DNA of 64,000 nt from Micromonospora sp. FIMYZ51 (GCF_038246755.1 NZ_CP134706.1:310001-374000), one strand, 5' to 3'; shown: positions 45,913-55,247, numbered from the stretch's first letter. Notes: generated by a model from the letters alone, not told the origin. Translations and numbers: made by a program.

Positions 45913-46383
45913 GTGACCAGCGCCCGCGACGCCGTGGCGGCGGTGGTGGATCCGGAGATCCGGGTGGTCACCATCGCCGACCTCGGCATCCTGCGCAGCG
46001 TCGAGGAGGATCCGGGCACCGGCCGGGTGGTGGTGACCATCACGCCCACCTACACCGGTTGCCCGGCGATGGACGTCATCCGCGCCGACATCCGGCGCGC
46101 GGTCACCACGGCCGGGCATCCGGACGTCGAGGTACGCACGGTGCACAGCCCGGCCTGGAGCACCGACTGGATCACCGACGCCGGGCGGGCCAAGCTGGCC
46201 GCCGCCGGCATCGCCCCGCCGGTCCGGCGCGCCGGAGTCGTACCGTTGACCCTGGCCGTCCGTTGCCCGCGATGCGGCTCGCCGGAGACTGAGCAGCTGA
46301 GCCGATTCGGCTCCACCGCCTGCAAGGCTCTCTGGCGCTGCCGCGCCTGCTCCGAACCCTTCGACCATGTGAAGGCGCTGTGA
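45913..46383 (+). CDS. paaD: Phenylacetate pathway protein PaaD (iron-sulfur assembly type)
   Basis: 156 residues. A DUF59/MIP18 domain (VVDPEIRVVTIADLGILRSV, TYTGCPAMDVIRADI) is followed by a zinc-ribbon-like C-terminus with CPRCGS and CRAC cysteine pairs. PaaD is thought to help mature the iron-sulfur cluster of the PaaE reductase. The stop overlaps the paaE GTG (GTGA). Confidence 0.94.
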   Translation: MTSARDAVAAVVDPEIRVVTIADLGILRSVEEDPGTGRVVVTITPTYTGCPAMDVIRADIRRAVTTAGHPDVEVRTVHSPAWSTDWITDAGRAKLAAAGIAPPVRRAGVVPLTLAVRCPRCGSPETEQLSRFGSTACKALWRCRACSEPFDHVKAL

Positions 46384-47495
46384 CTGTCACCATCACCCGC
46401 CCGGTCCGTCGCCGGCCGGTGTTCCATCCGTTGCCGGTCACCGCCGTGGACCGGCTCACCGCCGACGCCGTCGCGATCACCTTCGCGGTGCCCGAGGAGC
46501 TGCGCGAGACCTTCGCGTTCCGCGCCGGCCAGCACCTGACGGTGCGCCTGCCCAGCGCGGAGGGTACGGACGGCGGGGACGTGCGCCGGTCGTACTCGAT
46601 CTGCTCCACCCCGCAGGAGTTGGCGCGGCACGGCCGGTTGCGGATCGGGGTGCGGGAGATCCCCGGCGGGGCCTTCTCCAGCTACGCGTGCGGGGCACTG
46701 CGCAGCGGCGACAGCGTCGAGGTGCTGCCGCCGTTGGGGCACTTCACCACGGCGTACGCGCCGGACCGGGTCCGCCGCTACGGCGCGGTAGTCGCCGGCT
46801 CCGGCATCACCCCGGTGCTGTCGCTTGTCGCCACCGCCCTGGCCGTCGAGCCGGCCAGCACCTTCACCCTGGTGTACGGCAACCGCACGGCGGGCAGCGT
46901 GATGTTCGCCGAGGAACTTGCCGACCTGAAGGACCGCTACCCGACCCGACTGCACCTGGTGCACGTGCTCTCCCGGGAACAGGGCGAGTCGCCCCTGCTC
47001 TCCGGACGGATCGACGCCGAGCGGCTGGCCCGGCTGCTGGACACCATCGTGCCCGGCGAGGCGATCGAGGAGTGGTTCCTCTGCGGCCCGTACGGGCTGG
47101 TGCTGGCGGCGCGCGAGGTGCTTTCCGCGCGGGGCGTGGCGGAGTCGGCGGTGCACACCGAGTTGTTCCACGTCGACGCGCCACCGGAGCCGGTCCACCG
47201 TCCGGACTCCTCGGCCGGCGGCACGGACGTGACGATCATGCTCGACGGCCGTTCGTCGAGCTTCACCATGCGCCGCGACGAGCGGGTGCTGGACGCGGCG
47301 CTGAAGGTCCGCAGCGAGTTGCCGTACGCCTGCAAGGGCGGGGTCTGCTCGACCTGCCGGGCCAAGGTGGTCGCCGGTGAGGTGACGATGGCCCGCAACT
47401 ACGCCCTGGAGCCGGACGAGGTGGCCGCCGGCTACGTGCTGACCTGCCAGTCCAGCCCACTCACCGACACCCTCACCGTCGACTACGACGCCTGA
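46380..47495 (+). CDS. paaE: Phenylacetyl-CoA epoxidase reductase
   Basis: 371 residues: FAD-binding domain with RRSYSICSTP, NAD(P)-binding domain with AGSGITPVLSL and FLCGPYGLV, then a plant-type 2Fe-2S ferredoxin domain with CKGGVCSTCRAKVVAG and the distal C in LTCQSS. It passes electrons from NADPH to the PaaAC hydroxylase. It is the last gene of the paa run; the next gene begins 75 bases on and belongs to a different functional group. Confidence 0.95.
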   Translation: MTVTITRPVRRRPVFHPLPVTAVDRLTADAVAITFAVPEELRETFAFRAGQHLTVRLPSAEGTDGGDVRRSYSICSTPQELARHGRLRIGVREIPGGAFSSYACGALRSGDSVEVLPPLGHFTTAYAPDRVRRYGAVVAGSGITPVLSLVATALAVEPASTFTLVYGNRTAGSVMFAEELADLKDRYPTRLHLVHVLSREQGESPLLSGRIDAERLARLLDTIVPGEAIEEWFLCGPYGLVLAAREVLSARGVAESAVHTELFHVDAPPEPVHRPDSSAGGTDVTIMLDGRSSSFTMRRDERVLDAALKVRSELPYACKGGVCSTCRAKVVAGEVTMARNYALEPDEVAAGYVLTCQSSPLTDTLTVDYDA

Positions 47496-47570
47496 CGCCC
47501 ACGTACAGTTTTTCCAGAGTTTTGCGTTACCCTTCACGGGAGGGGTGAGAAAAACTGATCGGAAACTGAG

Positions 47571-49333
47571 ATGACCAGGCACGAGCACGAGGATGCGTTG
47601 ACTCGCATCCTCGCCGGGGCGACGGCCGCAGCCTTGGAACCAGAACCCTCGATTTCAAGCGTCAGGGGCGGTCTCGCGATGACACGCTCCGCGATCTGGC
47701 CGCAGCGGCAGCGTGTTTCGCAAACGGGGTTGGCGGAACCCTGGTGGTCGGGGTGTCCGACAACGTCTCTGGTGCCGAAGCCCTCGCCGGCACCGACCTG
47801 GACCCGATTCGTGTCGTGCAGCGGATCTATGAACTGACCCAACCGGCGTTGACGGTGTCCAGCGACGCGATCGAATTCGCTGGTGCGCGACTGCTTCTTA
47901 TCACCGTGCCCCGGAGTCCCGACATTCATCAGGTCGATCAACGAGCCACGCATCGGGTAGGCACCTCATGCCTTCCAATGAGCGCAGCACAGATCGCATC
48001 CGCACTGGCCGACCGCCGGAACGATGACTGGTCTGCCGAGGACACCGACCTGGTCCGCGCGGAGGTGTCCCCGATCGCTCTGGACATCGCCCGGACGCTA
48101 CTGCGGCGCAGCCCCGACCCGACTCGGCGGCGGTACGCAACGGAGAGCGACAGCGATCTACTCAGGATCTTGGGCGTGGTGAACGACGCCGGCCGGCTCA
48201 AGCGAGCCGGGTCATTGCTCTTCGCCGAGCGGCATGGTGGGCCCGGAACCGGCCCAGATCATGTGGTCTATCAGTTCCGCAAAACCCCGGCGGGTGAGCC
48301 GACCGTGGTGCAGCGCATCGACGGGCCGCTCCTGCCGGCGCTGGTGCGGGTCCTCGAGCTCATTGACGCGAGGGTGGACAAGACCCCGGTCAACCTTCCA
48401 GGCGGACAGCAGGTGCAACTGGCCGACCTGCCTGAGGCTGCCGTACGGGAAGCGGTAGTTAACGCACTGGTGCATCGTGACTATCGGCTGGGCGGCCCGG
48501 TGCGGATCGAGCACGCGCCGACCCGTCTGGTGGTGGCATCTCCCGGGCCGTTGGTCTTCGGGGTGACCGTGGAGAACATCCTGACCACGACATCAAGACC
48601 GCGAAATCCGCTCCTTGCTAGCGCGGTACGGATGTTGGGGCTTGCCGAAGAAGCGGGTGTAGGCGTGGACCGGATGTATCGGGAGATGGTCCGGGTGGGC
48701 CATCAGCCACCTCGTTATCTGGAAGAGGCGGACCGGGTGACCGTCACGCTGTTGGGTGGAGCGCCGAACCGCCACCTCGCGCGCTACGTCGCGGCCTTGC
48801 CGGAGGCCGAGCAGGACGATGCGGACACTCTGCTGATCCTCTATCACCTGCTGACCCATCGAGTTCTCTCCGCCGTAGACGCGGCTCCCCTGCTGCAGAA
48901 GGACATTGTCGAGACGCAGGAGGTTTTGCTTCGGCTGGGTACCGAACCCGTGGCGATGCTTGAGCCCACTCGGGAGACCGTGCGCCGTAGACACCCCAAC
49001 TACCGGCTTCGCAGTGCTGCATTAAGCGCACTAGGTCCGGCGGTTCGCTACCACCGTGGGCATCGGGACGACGCCGAGCGCAAGGTTATCGAGCTGCTCC
49101 AGGCCGCCGGGCAGGTAAATGCCCGGATGGTACGCGTTGCTCTCGACCTGGACGCCCAAGCCACATCGCGCCTGCTCGGTGGCCTGGTTGACGAAGGCGT
49201 GTTGGTGCGGATCTCTGAGTCCCGCCGTGGTCCCTCGGTCACTTACGGGCCCGGGCCGAAGCTGTCGACCAGAGGCGGCCGCCGTCGGCGGTCAAAGACA
49301 GGCACGACGAGCGAGGAGGAACCGCTGTTCTGA
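47571..49333 (+). pseudogene. AlbA_2/Schlafen-like putative DNA-binding and ATPase protein, frameshifted near the N-terminus
   Basis: The frame from the ATG at 47571 gives MTRHEHEDALTRILAGATAAALE and then loses family resemblance. The frame one base back continues from 47639 with TRTLDFKRQGRSRDDTLRDL, then CFANGVGGTLVVGVSDNV, the typical AlbA_2 domain, and stays open to 49333. Together they form one AlbA_2 protein with a HATPase-like central domain (ALVHRDYRLGGPVRIEH, PRNPLLASAVRMLGLAEEAGVG) and a C-terminal winged helix. A one-base loss near 47636-47642 explains the break. It may be a true pseudogene or a sequencing error. Such proteins are often in defence or mobile islands. Confidence 0.82.
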
Positions 49334-49343
49334 CGGACGGCGG

Positions 49344-49724
49344 TCAGCTGCCGTACCTGACGCGGGCGGTCCAGTAGGTCAGGTCGGAACGATGCTCGAC
49401 AAGCGTCACCCGCTCGCCGCAGGCTTCCTCGATCACCTTGACCGCGTCGTCCAGGTGGGCCGGGTAGTGATCCCAGTCGCGGTCGCGGAACAGGTGCAGC
49501 CCAGCCTCGCCCCGATCGTCGCCGAACGCCTCCGCTGCCTCCGGTGACACCAGCACCACCGTGTATCGGGCTGCCTCGACCTCCGCCTCCGAAGGTTGCG
49601 GCTCCTCCACCTCATACCGCCGCCGGAAGTGTTCGATGACCGACGGGATCGGCCCCGGCGAGTCTGCCGAATCGTACGGCTGAAGCCAGGTTGGCTGGAA
49701 CGGCTTTCGGATCTGCGGCTCCAC
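49344..49724 (-). CDS. Hypothetical protein
   Basis: 126 residues from the GTG at 49724 (GGGAGG six bases upstream). No domain was recognised. The sequence is acidic and soluble, with a probable alpha/beta region (ARYTVVLVSPEAAEAFGDDRG, DAVKVIEEACGERVTLVEH). The stop is 11 bases from the convergent frameshifted gene. Codon use is like real genes, although less GC-biased than in the core genes. Confidence 0.65.
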   Translation of the reverse strand: MEPQIRKPFQPTWLQPYDSADSPGPIPSVIEHFRRRYEVEEPQPSEAEVEAARYTVVLVSPEAAEAFGDDRGEAGLHLFRDRDWDHYPAHLDDAVKVIEEACGERVTLVEHRSDLTYWTARVRYGS

Positions 49725-49850
49725 GGAACCTCCCGTCAACGGCTGTTAGCAACATTGCTGCCGATGGTTGCGCCTCAGTGAGATCAAGTCAATACTGAGC
49801 GCGACGAATCGGTGTGTCTGAGTGACGGCCGGTGGATATTGGAGGTGACG

Positions 49851-50699
49851 ATGTCCAGGGCGAACCAGCCGACCGTGGTGGGCCGTGGTCTCGGCGGCGA
49901 GCTGCGGGAGTTGCGGCAGGCCCGCAAGCTGCCCCAACGCCAGGTGGCGATCCGGCTCGGTTGGCAGCCGTCGAAGCTGTCCCGGATGGAGGCCGGCATT
50001 CAGGGCATCCCGGCCGCCGACGTCGCCTCCCTGCTGGTGATCTACGGCGTCACGGGCGACGAGCGCAAGCGGCTGCTCGGCATGGCCGAGCGCTCCGCCG
50101 AGTCGGGCTGGTGGGAGATGATCGGTGGGCTCTCCGACGAGTCCCGGACGCTGATCCGGCTGGAGGCCGACGCCACCGCCATCGTGAACTGGGAACCGCT
50201 GCTGGTGCCGGGCCTGTTGCAGATCCCCGACTACACCCACGCACTGATGAGTGGTGGCGGGGTGCCGGAGGCCGAGGCGCAGTCCCGGGTGGCCGCTCGG
50301 CTCGGCCGGCAGGCGATCCTGAGCCGGCCCAGCCCGCCGGCCCTGCACGCGCTGATCGACGAGACGGTGTTGCGCCGGGCGCTCGGCGGCCCGGCGGTGA
50401 TGGCCCGCCAACTGCGGCACCTGGTCGACGCCGCCGAGCGGCCGAACGTCACGCTGCAAGTGGTGCCATTGACTGTCGGCGCGCACACCGGGCTGGACGG
50501 CTCGTTCGCGCTGCTCGACTTTCCCCGCAACCGATCCGTGGTCTACCTCGACCACAAATTGACCGGGCTCTTCCTCGAAGAGGCGCCGCAGGTGGCCCAC
50601 TTCCGGGGCGAGGCGGATAGGCTTGCCGGCGTGGCGCTGAGCCCCGCCGAATCGGTGCGGCTCGTTGCACAGATCGCAACGGAGCACGAACGGGAGTGA
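49851..50699 (+). CDS. XRE-family regulator with DUF5753 domain
   Basis: 282 residues from the ATG at 49851 (GGAGGTGACG upstream). N-terminal helix-turn-helix (LGGELRELRQARKLPQRQVAIRLGWQPSKLSRMEAGIQG, residues 12-55) and a C-terminal DUF5753 domain (about 95-275, NWEPLLVPGLLQIPDY, PNVTLQVVPLTVGAH). The pair with the DUF397 gene 8 bases downstream is the common actinobacterial XRE/DUF397 module, many copies of which control development or act like toxin-antitoxin pairs. Confidence 0.92.
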   Translation: MSRANQPTVVGRGLGGELRELRQARKLPQRQVAIRLGWQPSKLSRMEAGIQGIPAADVASLLVIYGVTGDERKRLLGMAERSAESGWWEMIGGLSDESRTLIRLEADATAIVNWEPLLVPGLLQIPDYTHALMSGGGVPEAEAQSRVAARLGRQAILSRPSPPALHALIDETVLRRALGGPAVMARQLRHLVDAAERPNVTLQVVPLTVGAHTGLDGSFALLDFPRNRSVVYLDHKLTGLFLEEAPQVAHFRGEADRLAGVALSPAESVRLVAQIATEHERE

Positions 50700-50706
50700 G
50701 CCGTCA

Positions 50707-50907
50707 ATGATCATCCCTGACCTGACCCGCGCGACCTGGCGCAAGTCCAGCCGCAGCGGCACCAACGCCAACTGCGTCGAGGTGGCCAAGCTTCCCCGGG
50801 CTGTCGCCGTACGCGATTCCAAGGACGCCGCCGGCCCGGTGCTGGCTTTCGAACGCCAAGCCTGGTCGTCTTTCGTGATCGCCCTCGGGCGGCCACCCCG
50901 GGTGTGA
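50707..50907 (+). CDS. DUF397 small partner protein
   Basis: 66 residues with the DUF397 pattern: ATWRKSSRSGTNANCVEVAKLPRAVAVRDSKD and a terminal WSSFV. Members are inhibitors or partners of the adjacent XRE regulator. The C-terminal residues (IALGRPPRV) go beyond the usual end. GGGAG lies before the ATG and the gene is close enough to the regulator to share its mRNA. Confidence 0.92.
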   Translation: MIIPDLTRATWRKSSRSGTNANCVEVAKLPRAVAVRDSKDAAGPVLAFERQAWSSFVIALGRPPRV

Positions 50908-50972
50908 CCGTGTCTCCCGGGATCGGTTCCTCACCCCCCAGGCCCTCCACCCATCCCTCTCCACTGCCCCTT

Positions 50973-51035
50973 TGCTCTGCTTCAATCCACGCAATGGTTT
51001 GCCGTCGAACCCATTGCGTGGATTGAAGCAGAGCA
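50973..51035. repeat. Perfect 25-bp hairpin
   Basis: Left arm 50973-50997 (TGCTCTGCTTCAATCCACGC plus AATGG) and its exact reverse complement 51011-51035, with a 13-base loop. GC content is about half, well below the surroundings. It may end the XRE/DUF397 transcript, but perfection over 25 bp is more than a terminator needs. Confidence 0.9.
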
Positions 51036-51098
51036 TTAGGGGGCCACAACCCGGTAGCGGACCTGCTTTGGTCTGGGTCGGTGTGGTGCCAGGCGGCG

Positions 51099-51136
51099 CG
51101 GAGAAAGACAGGTTGTCGCCAAGCTGTCTTTCTCCG
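51099..51136. terminator. Perfect 13-bp hairpin upstream of mqnC
   Basis: CGGAGAAAGACAG (51099-51111) pairs with CTGTCTTTCTCCG (51124-51136) around a 12-base loop. With the hairpin 64 bases upstream it fills most of the 324-base gap between the DUF397 gene and mqnC. Terminator or leader structure. Confidence 0.7.
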
Positions 51137-51231
51137 GCTCTCTCAGGTGGCAGCCAAGTTAGGGGAGTGGATCACAGCTCAGCGTGCTCCTGGCGGCCCA
51201 AGGGGTGGCCCGGCGTACGCTCGGGGGCGTG

Positions 51232-52419
51232 ATGGTGAGCCGGGAGATCGAGGACATCCTGCAGCGCGGCGCGGACGGCGGGCGGATCACGCCCGAGGAG
51301 GCGCTGCTGCTCTACACCGAGGCGCCCTTCCACGCCCTCGGCGAGGCGGCTGACGCGGTACGGCGTCGCCGTTACCCGGACAACATCGTCACGTACCTGA
51401 TCGACCGCAACATCAACTACACGAACGTCTGCGTGACGGCGTGCAAGTTCTGCGCCTTCTACCGCGCACCGAAGCACAAGGAGGGGTGGACCCACCCCAC
51501 CGAGGAGATTCTGCGCCGCTGCGGCGAGGCGGTCGAGCTGGGCGCCACCCAGGTGATGCTCCAGGGCGGCCACCACCCGGACTACGGTGTGGAGTACTAC
51601 GAGGAGCTGTTCTCCTCGGTCAAGCAGGCGTACCCGCAGTTGGCCATCCACTCGATCGGGCCGAGCGAGATCCTGCACATGGCCAAGGTGTCCGGGGTGA
51701 GCCTGGACGAGGCCATTGCCCGGATCAAGGCCGCCGGGCTGGACTCGATCGCCGGTGCCGGCGCGGAGATGCTGCCGGAGCGCCCGCGCAAGGCGATCGC
51801 GCCGCTGAAGGAGTCGGGCGAGCGCTGGCTGGAGGTCATGGAGCTGGCGCACCGGCAGGGCATCGAGTCGACCGCGACGATGATGATGGGCACCGGTGAG
51901 ACCGCCGCCGAGCGGATCGAGCACCTGCGGATGATCCGTGACGTGCAGGACCGCACCCGCGGCTTCCGGGCCTTCATCCCGTGGACGTACCAGCCGGAGA
52001 ACAACCACCTCAAGGGTCGGACCCAGGCGACCACGCTGGAATACCTGCGCCTGGTGGCGGTGGCCCGGCTCTTCTTCGAGACGGTGCCGCACCTGCAAGC
52101 GTCCTGGCTGACCACTGGCAAGGATGTCGGCCAACTCGCGCTGCACCTGGGGGTCGACGACCTCGGCTCGATCATGCTGGAGGAGAACGTGATCTCCTCG
52201 GCCGGCGCGCGGCACCGGTCGAACCTGCACGAGCTGATCGGGATGATCCGCTCCGCCGACCGGATCCCCGCCCAGCGGGACACCCTCTACCACCGGTTGG
52301 CCGTGCATCACACGCCCGAGGACGACCCGACCGACGACCGGGTGGTCTCGCACTTCTCCTCGATCGCGCTACCCGGCGGTGGGGCGGCCCGGTCGCTGCC
52401 ACTGGTCGAGGCGAACTGA
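51232..52419 (+). CDS. mqnC: Dehypoxanthine futalosine cyclase (radical SAM)
   Basis: 395 residues. Cluster motif CVTACKFCAFY (CX3CX2C), followed by QGGHHPDYGVEYYEELF, GLDSIAGAGAEML and FIPWTYQPENN, typical of MqnC. It cyclises dehypoxanthinyl futalosine to cyclic de-hypoxanthine futalosine. A TACGCT box (51216-51221) ends seven bases before an in-frame GTG at 51229, directly preceding the ATG, so either codon may start a leaderless message. Third futalosine gene in the window, after mqnE and mqnA. Confidence 0.94.
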   Translation: MVSREIEDILQRGADGGRITPEEALLLYTEAPFHALGEAADAVRRRRYPDNIVTYLIDRNINYTNVCVTACKFCAFYRAPKHKEGWTHPTEEILRRCGEAVELGATQVMLQGGHHPDYGVEYYEELFSSVKQAYPQLAIHSIGPSEILHMAKVSGVSLDEAIARIKAAGLDSIAGAGAEMLPERPRKAIAPLKESGERWLEVMELAHRQGIESTATMMMGTGETAAERIEHLRMIRDVQDRTRGFRAFIPWTYQPENNHLKGRTQATTLEYLRLVAVARLFFETVPHLQASWLTTGKDVGQLALHLGVDDLGSIMLEENVISSAGARHRSNLHELIGMIRSADRIPAQRDTLYHRLAVHHTPEDDPTDDRVVSHFSSIALPGGGAARSLPLVEAN

Positions 52420-52715
52420 CCCGCCGCGGCTGATCACTTACCGTCATCACTGATCCGACACCGCGTCAGCGGTGCGGCTCCGGCTGCGATCAGCCGAACG
52501 GCCAGCCGAATCATCCATCCGGTTCGAAGCGTTGGGCCGCCTCGCCGCCCGCTGCGGGCGGGACAGGGCAACAAGACCCATCAATCCGGACAATCTTAAG
52601 TAGCCCTTAGCTGAGCAGCTTGTAACGGTTGTGAACCGGGGTAGCGAGAGTGATCGTGGAGCGCTAACGTCCCCGCCCGTACGTTTCCATCCACTCCACG
52701 GGGGAGACCATCTCC
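52420..52715. other. Intergenic region with AT-richer promoter-like patch
   Basis: 296 bases without a convincing gene. The segment around 52590-52625 (ATCTTAAGTAGCCCTTAGC) is AT-rich against the GC-rich background and probably holds the promoter of the LPXTG gene. The start follows GGGGGAGACC. Confidence 0.45.
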
Positions 52716-53903
52716 ATGACCTTCCGTACCCGCCGCGCCGTGAGTATGGCTGCTGCCGCGCTGCTCGCCTCGGGCGCCTTCACCGCCCTCGGCGCGCCGG
52801 CCCACGCCGCCGGCACCGAGACCGACCTTGCGGTCACCGCTGCCGGCACCCGGGTCGCCGCCGGTGTCGAGGGCAAGGTCGGCTGGGCCAAGATCGCCAA
52901 TCAGGGCGAGGGCACGCCGGGCAAGGTGCTTTTCAAGGTCGACACGTCAAAGGTGGACGCCACCAAGCTCGTGCTGGAGGCGTACACCGGCGAGGGTGAC
53001 CTGTGCCGCCCGACGGGCGACCCCAAGCCCGGGCTGTTCACCTGCGAGCTCACCGCGATCCCCGGGCCGGGCGAGACCACCGAGGTGCCGCTTGTCCTGT
53101 TCAAGGCCACCGAGCAGGTCACCGGGCCGTACAGCGCCCCGGTGACGATCAGCATCGAGTCTGCGGACGACACCGACGACAGCAACAACAGCGTCGACGT
53201 CGACGTCGAGCTGACCGCGGAGAGCGGCGTCGACCTGGGCGTGATCGTGCCGGACGTGAAGACCCGCATCGACCTCGACACCTTCGAGGAAGAGGGCCCG
53301 CTGCGCCCCGGTGACTTCGGCATCCTCTGGAGCGAGGTCATCAACCAGGGCGACCGGATCGCCAAGGGCGTCAAGCTCACCTACCAGCTGCCGAAGGGGG
53401 CCACCTTCCTCCCGATCGACGGCTGCGACCTGAGCGCCAACCAGCGCACCCTGGTCTGTGAGGACAAGAGCTTCCCGTTCGAGCCGAACACCATCCTGTT
53501 CCTCCCGCTGGCGATCGAGGTGAGCGAGAAGGTCGAGGCGCCGGTCACGCTCAAGGACGGCTCGCTGGCGGCCACCGCCTTCGGTGAGCTGCCGGCCGAG
53601 GCTCGGGTCAGCAAGCAGAAGAAGGCCAAGCCGGCCTTTGCAAAGGCCGAGGTGCGCAGCGCCGAGGAGTCGGAGTTCGCCGACCTCGACCCGTCGGACA
53701 ACTCCGACGACTTCGCCGTGGTCGTCGCCGCCTCCGAGGGCGGCGGCGGTGGCGGCGGTGGCCTGCCGGTCACCGGTGTGCAGGCGGGTCTGATCGGTGC
53801 GGTCGGCGCGGGCGTGGTGCTCGCCGGCGCGGCGATGTTCCTGGTCGCCCGCCGCCGTCGGGTGGTCATGGTGACCCCGGGCGACGAGAAGACGACCGAC
53901 TGA
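52716..53903 (+). CDS. LPXTG wall-anchored surface protein with beta-sandwich repeats
   Basis: 395 residues: signal peptide (MAAAALLASGAFTALGAPAHAA), two beta-rich domains (about 30-165 and 170-290; the second has DUF11-like traits such as VINQGDRIAKGVKLTYQLPKG), a Gly-rich linker, LPVTG, a hydrophobic helix and a basic RRRR tail. The sorting signal is complete, so a sortase should link it to the wall. Acidic stretches (ESADDTDDSNNSVDVDVE) might bind calcium. The function is unknown. A strong terminator follows. Confidence 0.87.
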   Translation: MTFRTRRAVSMAAAALLASGAFTALGAPAHAAGTETDLAVTAAGTRVAAGVEGKVGWAKIANQGEGTPGKVLFKVDTSKVDATKLVLEAYTGEGDLCRPTGDPKPGLFTCELTAIPGPGETTEVPLVLFKATEQVTGPYSAPVTISIESADDTDDSNNSVDVDVELTAESGVDLGVIVPDVKTRIDLDTFEEEGPLRPGDFGILWSEVINQGDRIAKGVKLTYQLPKGATFLPIDGCDLSANQRTLVCEDKSFPFEPNTILFLPLAIEVSEKVEAPVTLKDGSLAATAFGELPAEARVSKQKKAKPAFAKAEVRSAEESEFADLDPSDNSDDFAVVVAASEGGGGGGGGLPVTGVQAGLIGAVGAGVVLAGAAMFLVARRRRVVMVTPGDEKTTD

Positions 53904-53949
53904 GGTTCGTCCTCTATCGGCTCGCGAGAGCCGTTCACATAACGCAGGG

Positions 53950-53987
53950 CAGTGCGGGCGGGATGGGTGACCATCCCGCCCGCACTG
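53950..53987 (+). terminator. Strong terminator after the LPXTG gene
   Basis: CAGTGCGGGCGGGATGG (53950-53966) and CCATCCCGCCCGCACTG (53971-53987) form a perfect 17-bp stem with a GTGA loop. Confidence 0.88.
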
Positions 53988-54053
53988 TGTCGTGGGTCGG
54001 CACCGCCGACCCTGGGCGCGCAGGGCGCACGGGCGGGCTGGCAGAGTGGTGGA

Positions 54054-54764
54054 GTGAGTCGTAACCCTCAGGGCCAGCGCGCCAGCCTGGACAAGCAGCC
54101 GCACGAGGTCGCCGCGATGTTCGACGGCGTGGCGGCCCGCTACGACCTGACCAACACCGTGCTCTCCTTCGGGCAGGACCGGTTCTGGCGGCGGGCCACC
54201 CGGGCCGCGCTCGAACTACGCCCCGGTGACCGGGTGCTCGACGTGGGCGCGGGCACCGGCGTCTCCACCGAGGAGTTGGCCCACTCCGGGGCGTACGCGG
54301 TCGGCGCCGACCTCTCCCTCGGCATGCTGCACGCCGGCAAGCGGACCCGGCCCCAGGTGCCGTTGCTGGCCGGGGACGCCCTGCGGCTGCCCTTCGCCGA
54401 CGCCAGCTTCGACGCGGTGACCATCTCCTTCGCGTTGCGCAACGTCAACGACACCGACGCGGCGCTGCGCGAGTTGGCCCGGGTCACCCGGCCCGGCGGA
54501 CGCCTGGTGATCTGCGAGTTCAGCACCCCGGTCAACCCGGCCTTCCGCACCGTCTACCTGTCGTACCTGATGCGTTCGCTGCCGGCGGTGGCGCGGGCCG
54601 TGGCCAGCAACCCCGACGCGTACGTCTATCTCGCCGAGTCGATCCGGGCCTGGCCGGACCAGCCGGCGCTGGCGGCCCGGGTGGGTGCGGCCGGTTGGCG
54701 GCGGGTGGCGTGGCGCAACCTGACCGGCGGGGTGGTGGCACTCCACCGGGCAATCAGGAAGTAG
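54054..54764 (+). CDS. menG: Demethylmenaquinone methyltransferase
   Basis: 236 residues from the GTG at 54054. It shows the UbiE/MenG SAM-methyltransferase pattern: [26 protein letters not shown], motif [37 protein letters not shown] and a C-terminal [12 protein letters not shown]. It adds the ring methyl in the last step of menaquinone synthesis. The nearest upstream terminator separates it from the LPXTG gene. The gene order menG, small protein, reductase, nuoA places it beside the enzymes that use menaquinone. Confidence 0.93.
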   Translation: MSRNPQGQRASLDKQPHEVAAMFDGVAARYDLTNTVLSFGQDRFWRRATRAALELRPGDRVLDVGAGTGVSTEELAHSGAYAVGADLSLGMLHAGKRTRPQVPLLAGDALRLPFADASFDAVTISFALRNVNDTDAALRELARVTRPGGRLVICEFSTPVNPAFRTVYLSYLMRSLPAVARAVASNPDAYVYLAESIRAWPDQPALAARVGAAGWRRVAWRNLTGGVVALHRAIRK

Positions 54765-54809
54765 TCACGATATTTATAGCAATGTCCTGATTTGGCGGAT
54801 AGTGGCGCG

Positions 54810-54815
54810 TAGGCT
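54810..54815 (+). promoter_or_regulatory. Candidate -10 box before the small gene at 54823
   Basis: TAGGCT is followed seven bases later by the ATG (TAGGCTGGCCGGCATG), nearly the same arrangement as upstream of the STAS gene at 6928. Confidence 0.5.
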
Positions 54816-54822
54816 GGCCGGC

Positions 54823-55032
54823 ATGACGGATCCGAAGGACGCGGCCACCGGCGATGCCGCGGAGCTGGTCGACCAGCTCCGCGAGTTGGCCGGCGCGGAT
54901 CCCGCCGACGTGCGCCAGGTGGTCTCCGAGGTGCTCGCGGCGCTGGACCGCGCCGCCGGGGGCACGCTGCGCGAGCACCTCCCGGAAACCATCCGCGCCG
55001 GCCTGGACACCGTCACCCCCACCCTCACCTGA
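54823..55032 (+). CDS. Small hypothetical acidic protein
   Basis: 69 residues, almost wholly helical and acidic (DAAELVDQLRELAGADPADV, VSEVLAALDRAAGG, LREHLPETIRAGLD). No known domain was recognised. Codon use is that of a real gene and a promoter-like box lies at the leaderless distance. It could be a small adaptor or a regulator; nothing in the sequence settles this. Confidence 0.6.
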   Translation: MTDPKDAATGDAAELVDQLRELAGADPADVRQVVSEVLAALDRAAGGTLREHLPETIRAGLDTVTPTLT

Positions 55033-55064
55033 ACCCACCCACCGACCCCACCCATCCATCATTG

Positions 55065-55121
55065 TTGATCAAGGTTTTGCGTCAGGAACGTCACGGATTC
55101 AGACGCAAAGCGCTTGGTCGA
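55065..55121. repeat. Imperfect hairpin element with TTGATCAAGG arm
   Basis: TTGATCAAGGTTTTGCGTC and GACGCAAAGCGCTTGGTCGA are inverted repeats with a few mismatches around an 18-base centre. The inner eight bases (TTTGCGTC / GACGCAAA) are perfect. It sits in the 215-base gap before the reductase gene. Confidence 0.65.
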
Positions 55122-55247
55122 CGCGACCGGAGAGCGGTGGGGTGGGGGTTAGGGTGCCCTAACAAGGCGAGCGTAGGGCGTCGGTCATAGACTCGTCCCG
55201 GCTGGCTTGTGAAGCATTTCACGAGCACGGCGGGGAGGAGGCGCTAA

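Noticed and set aside
47630..47645. Programmed -1 frameshift in the AlbA_2 gene
   Set aside because: No X XXY YYZ slippery site and no clear stimulatory structure; mutation or sequencing error is simpler.
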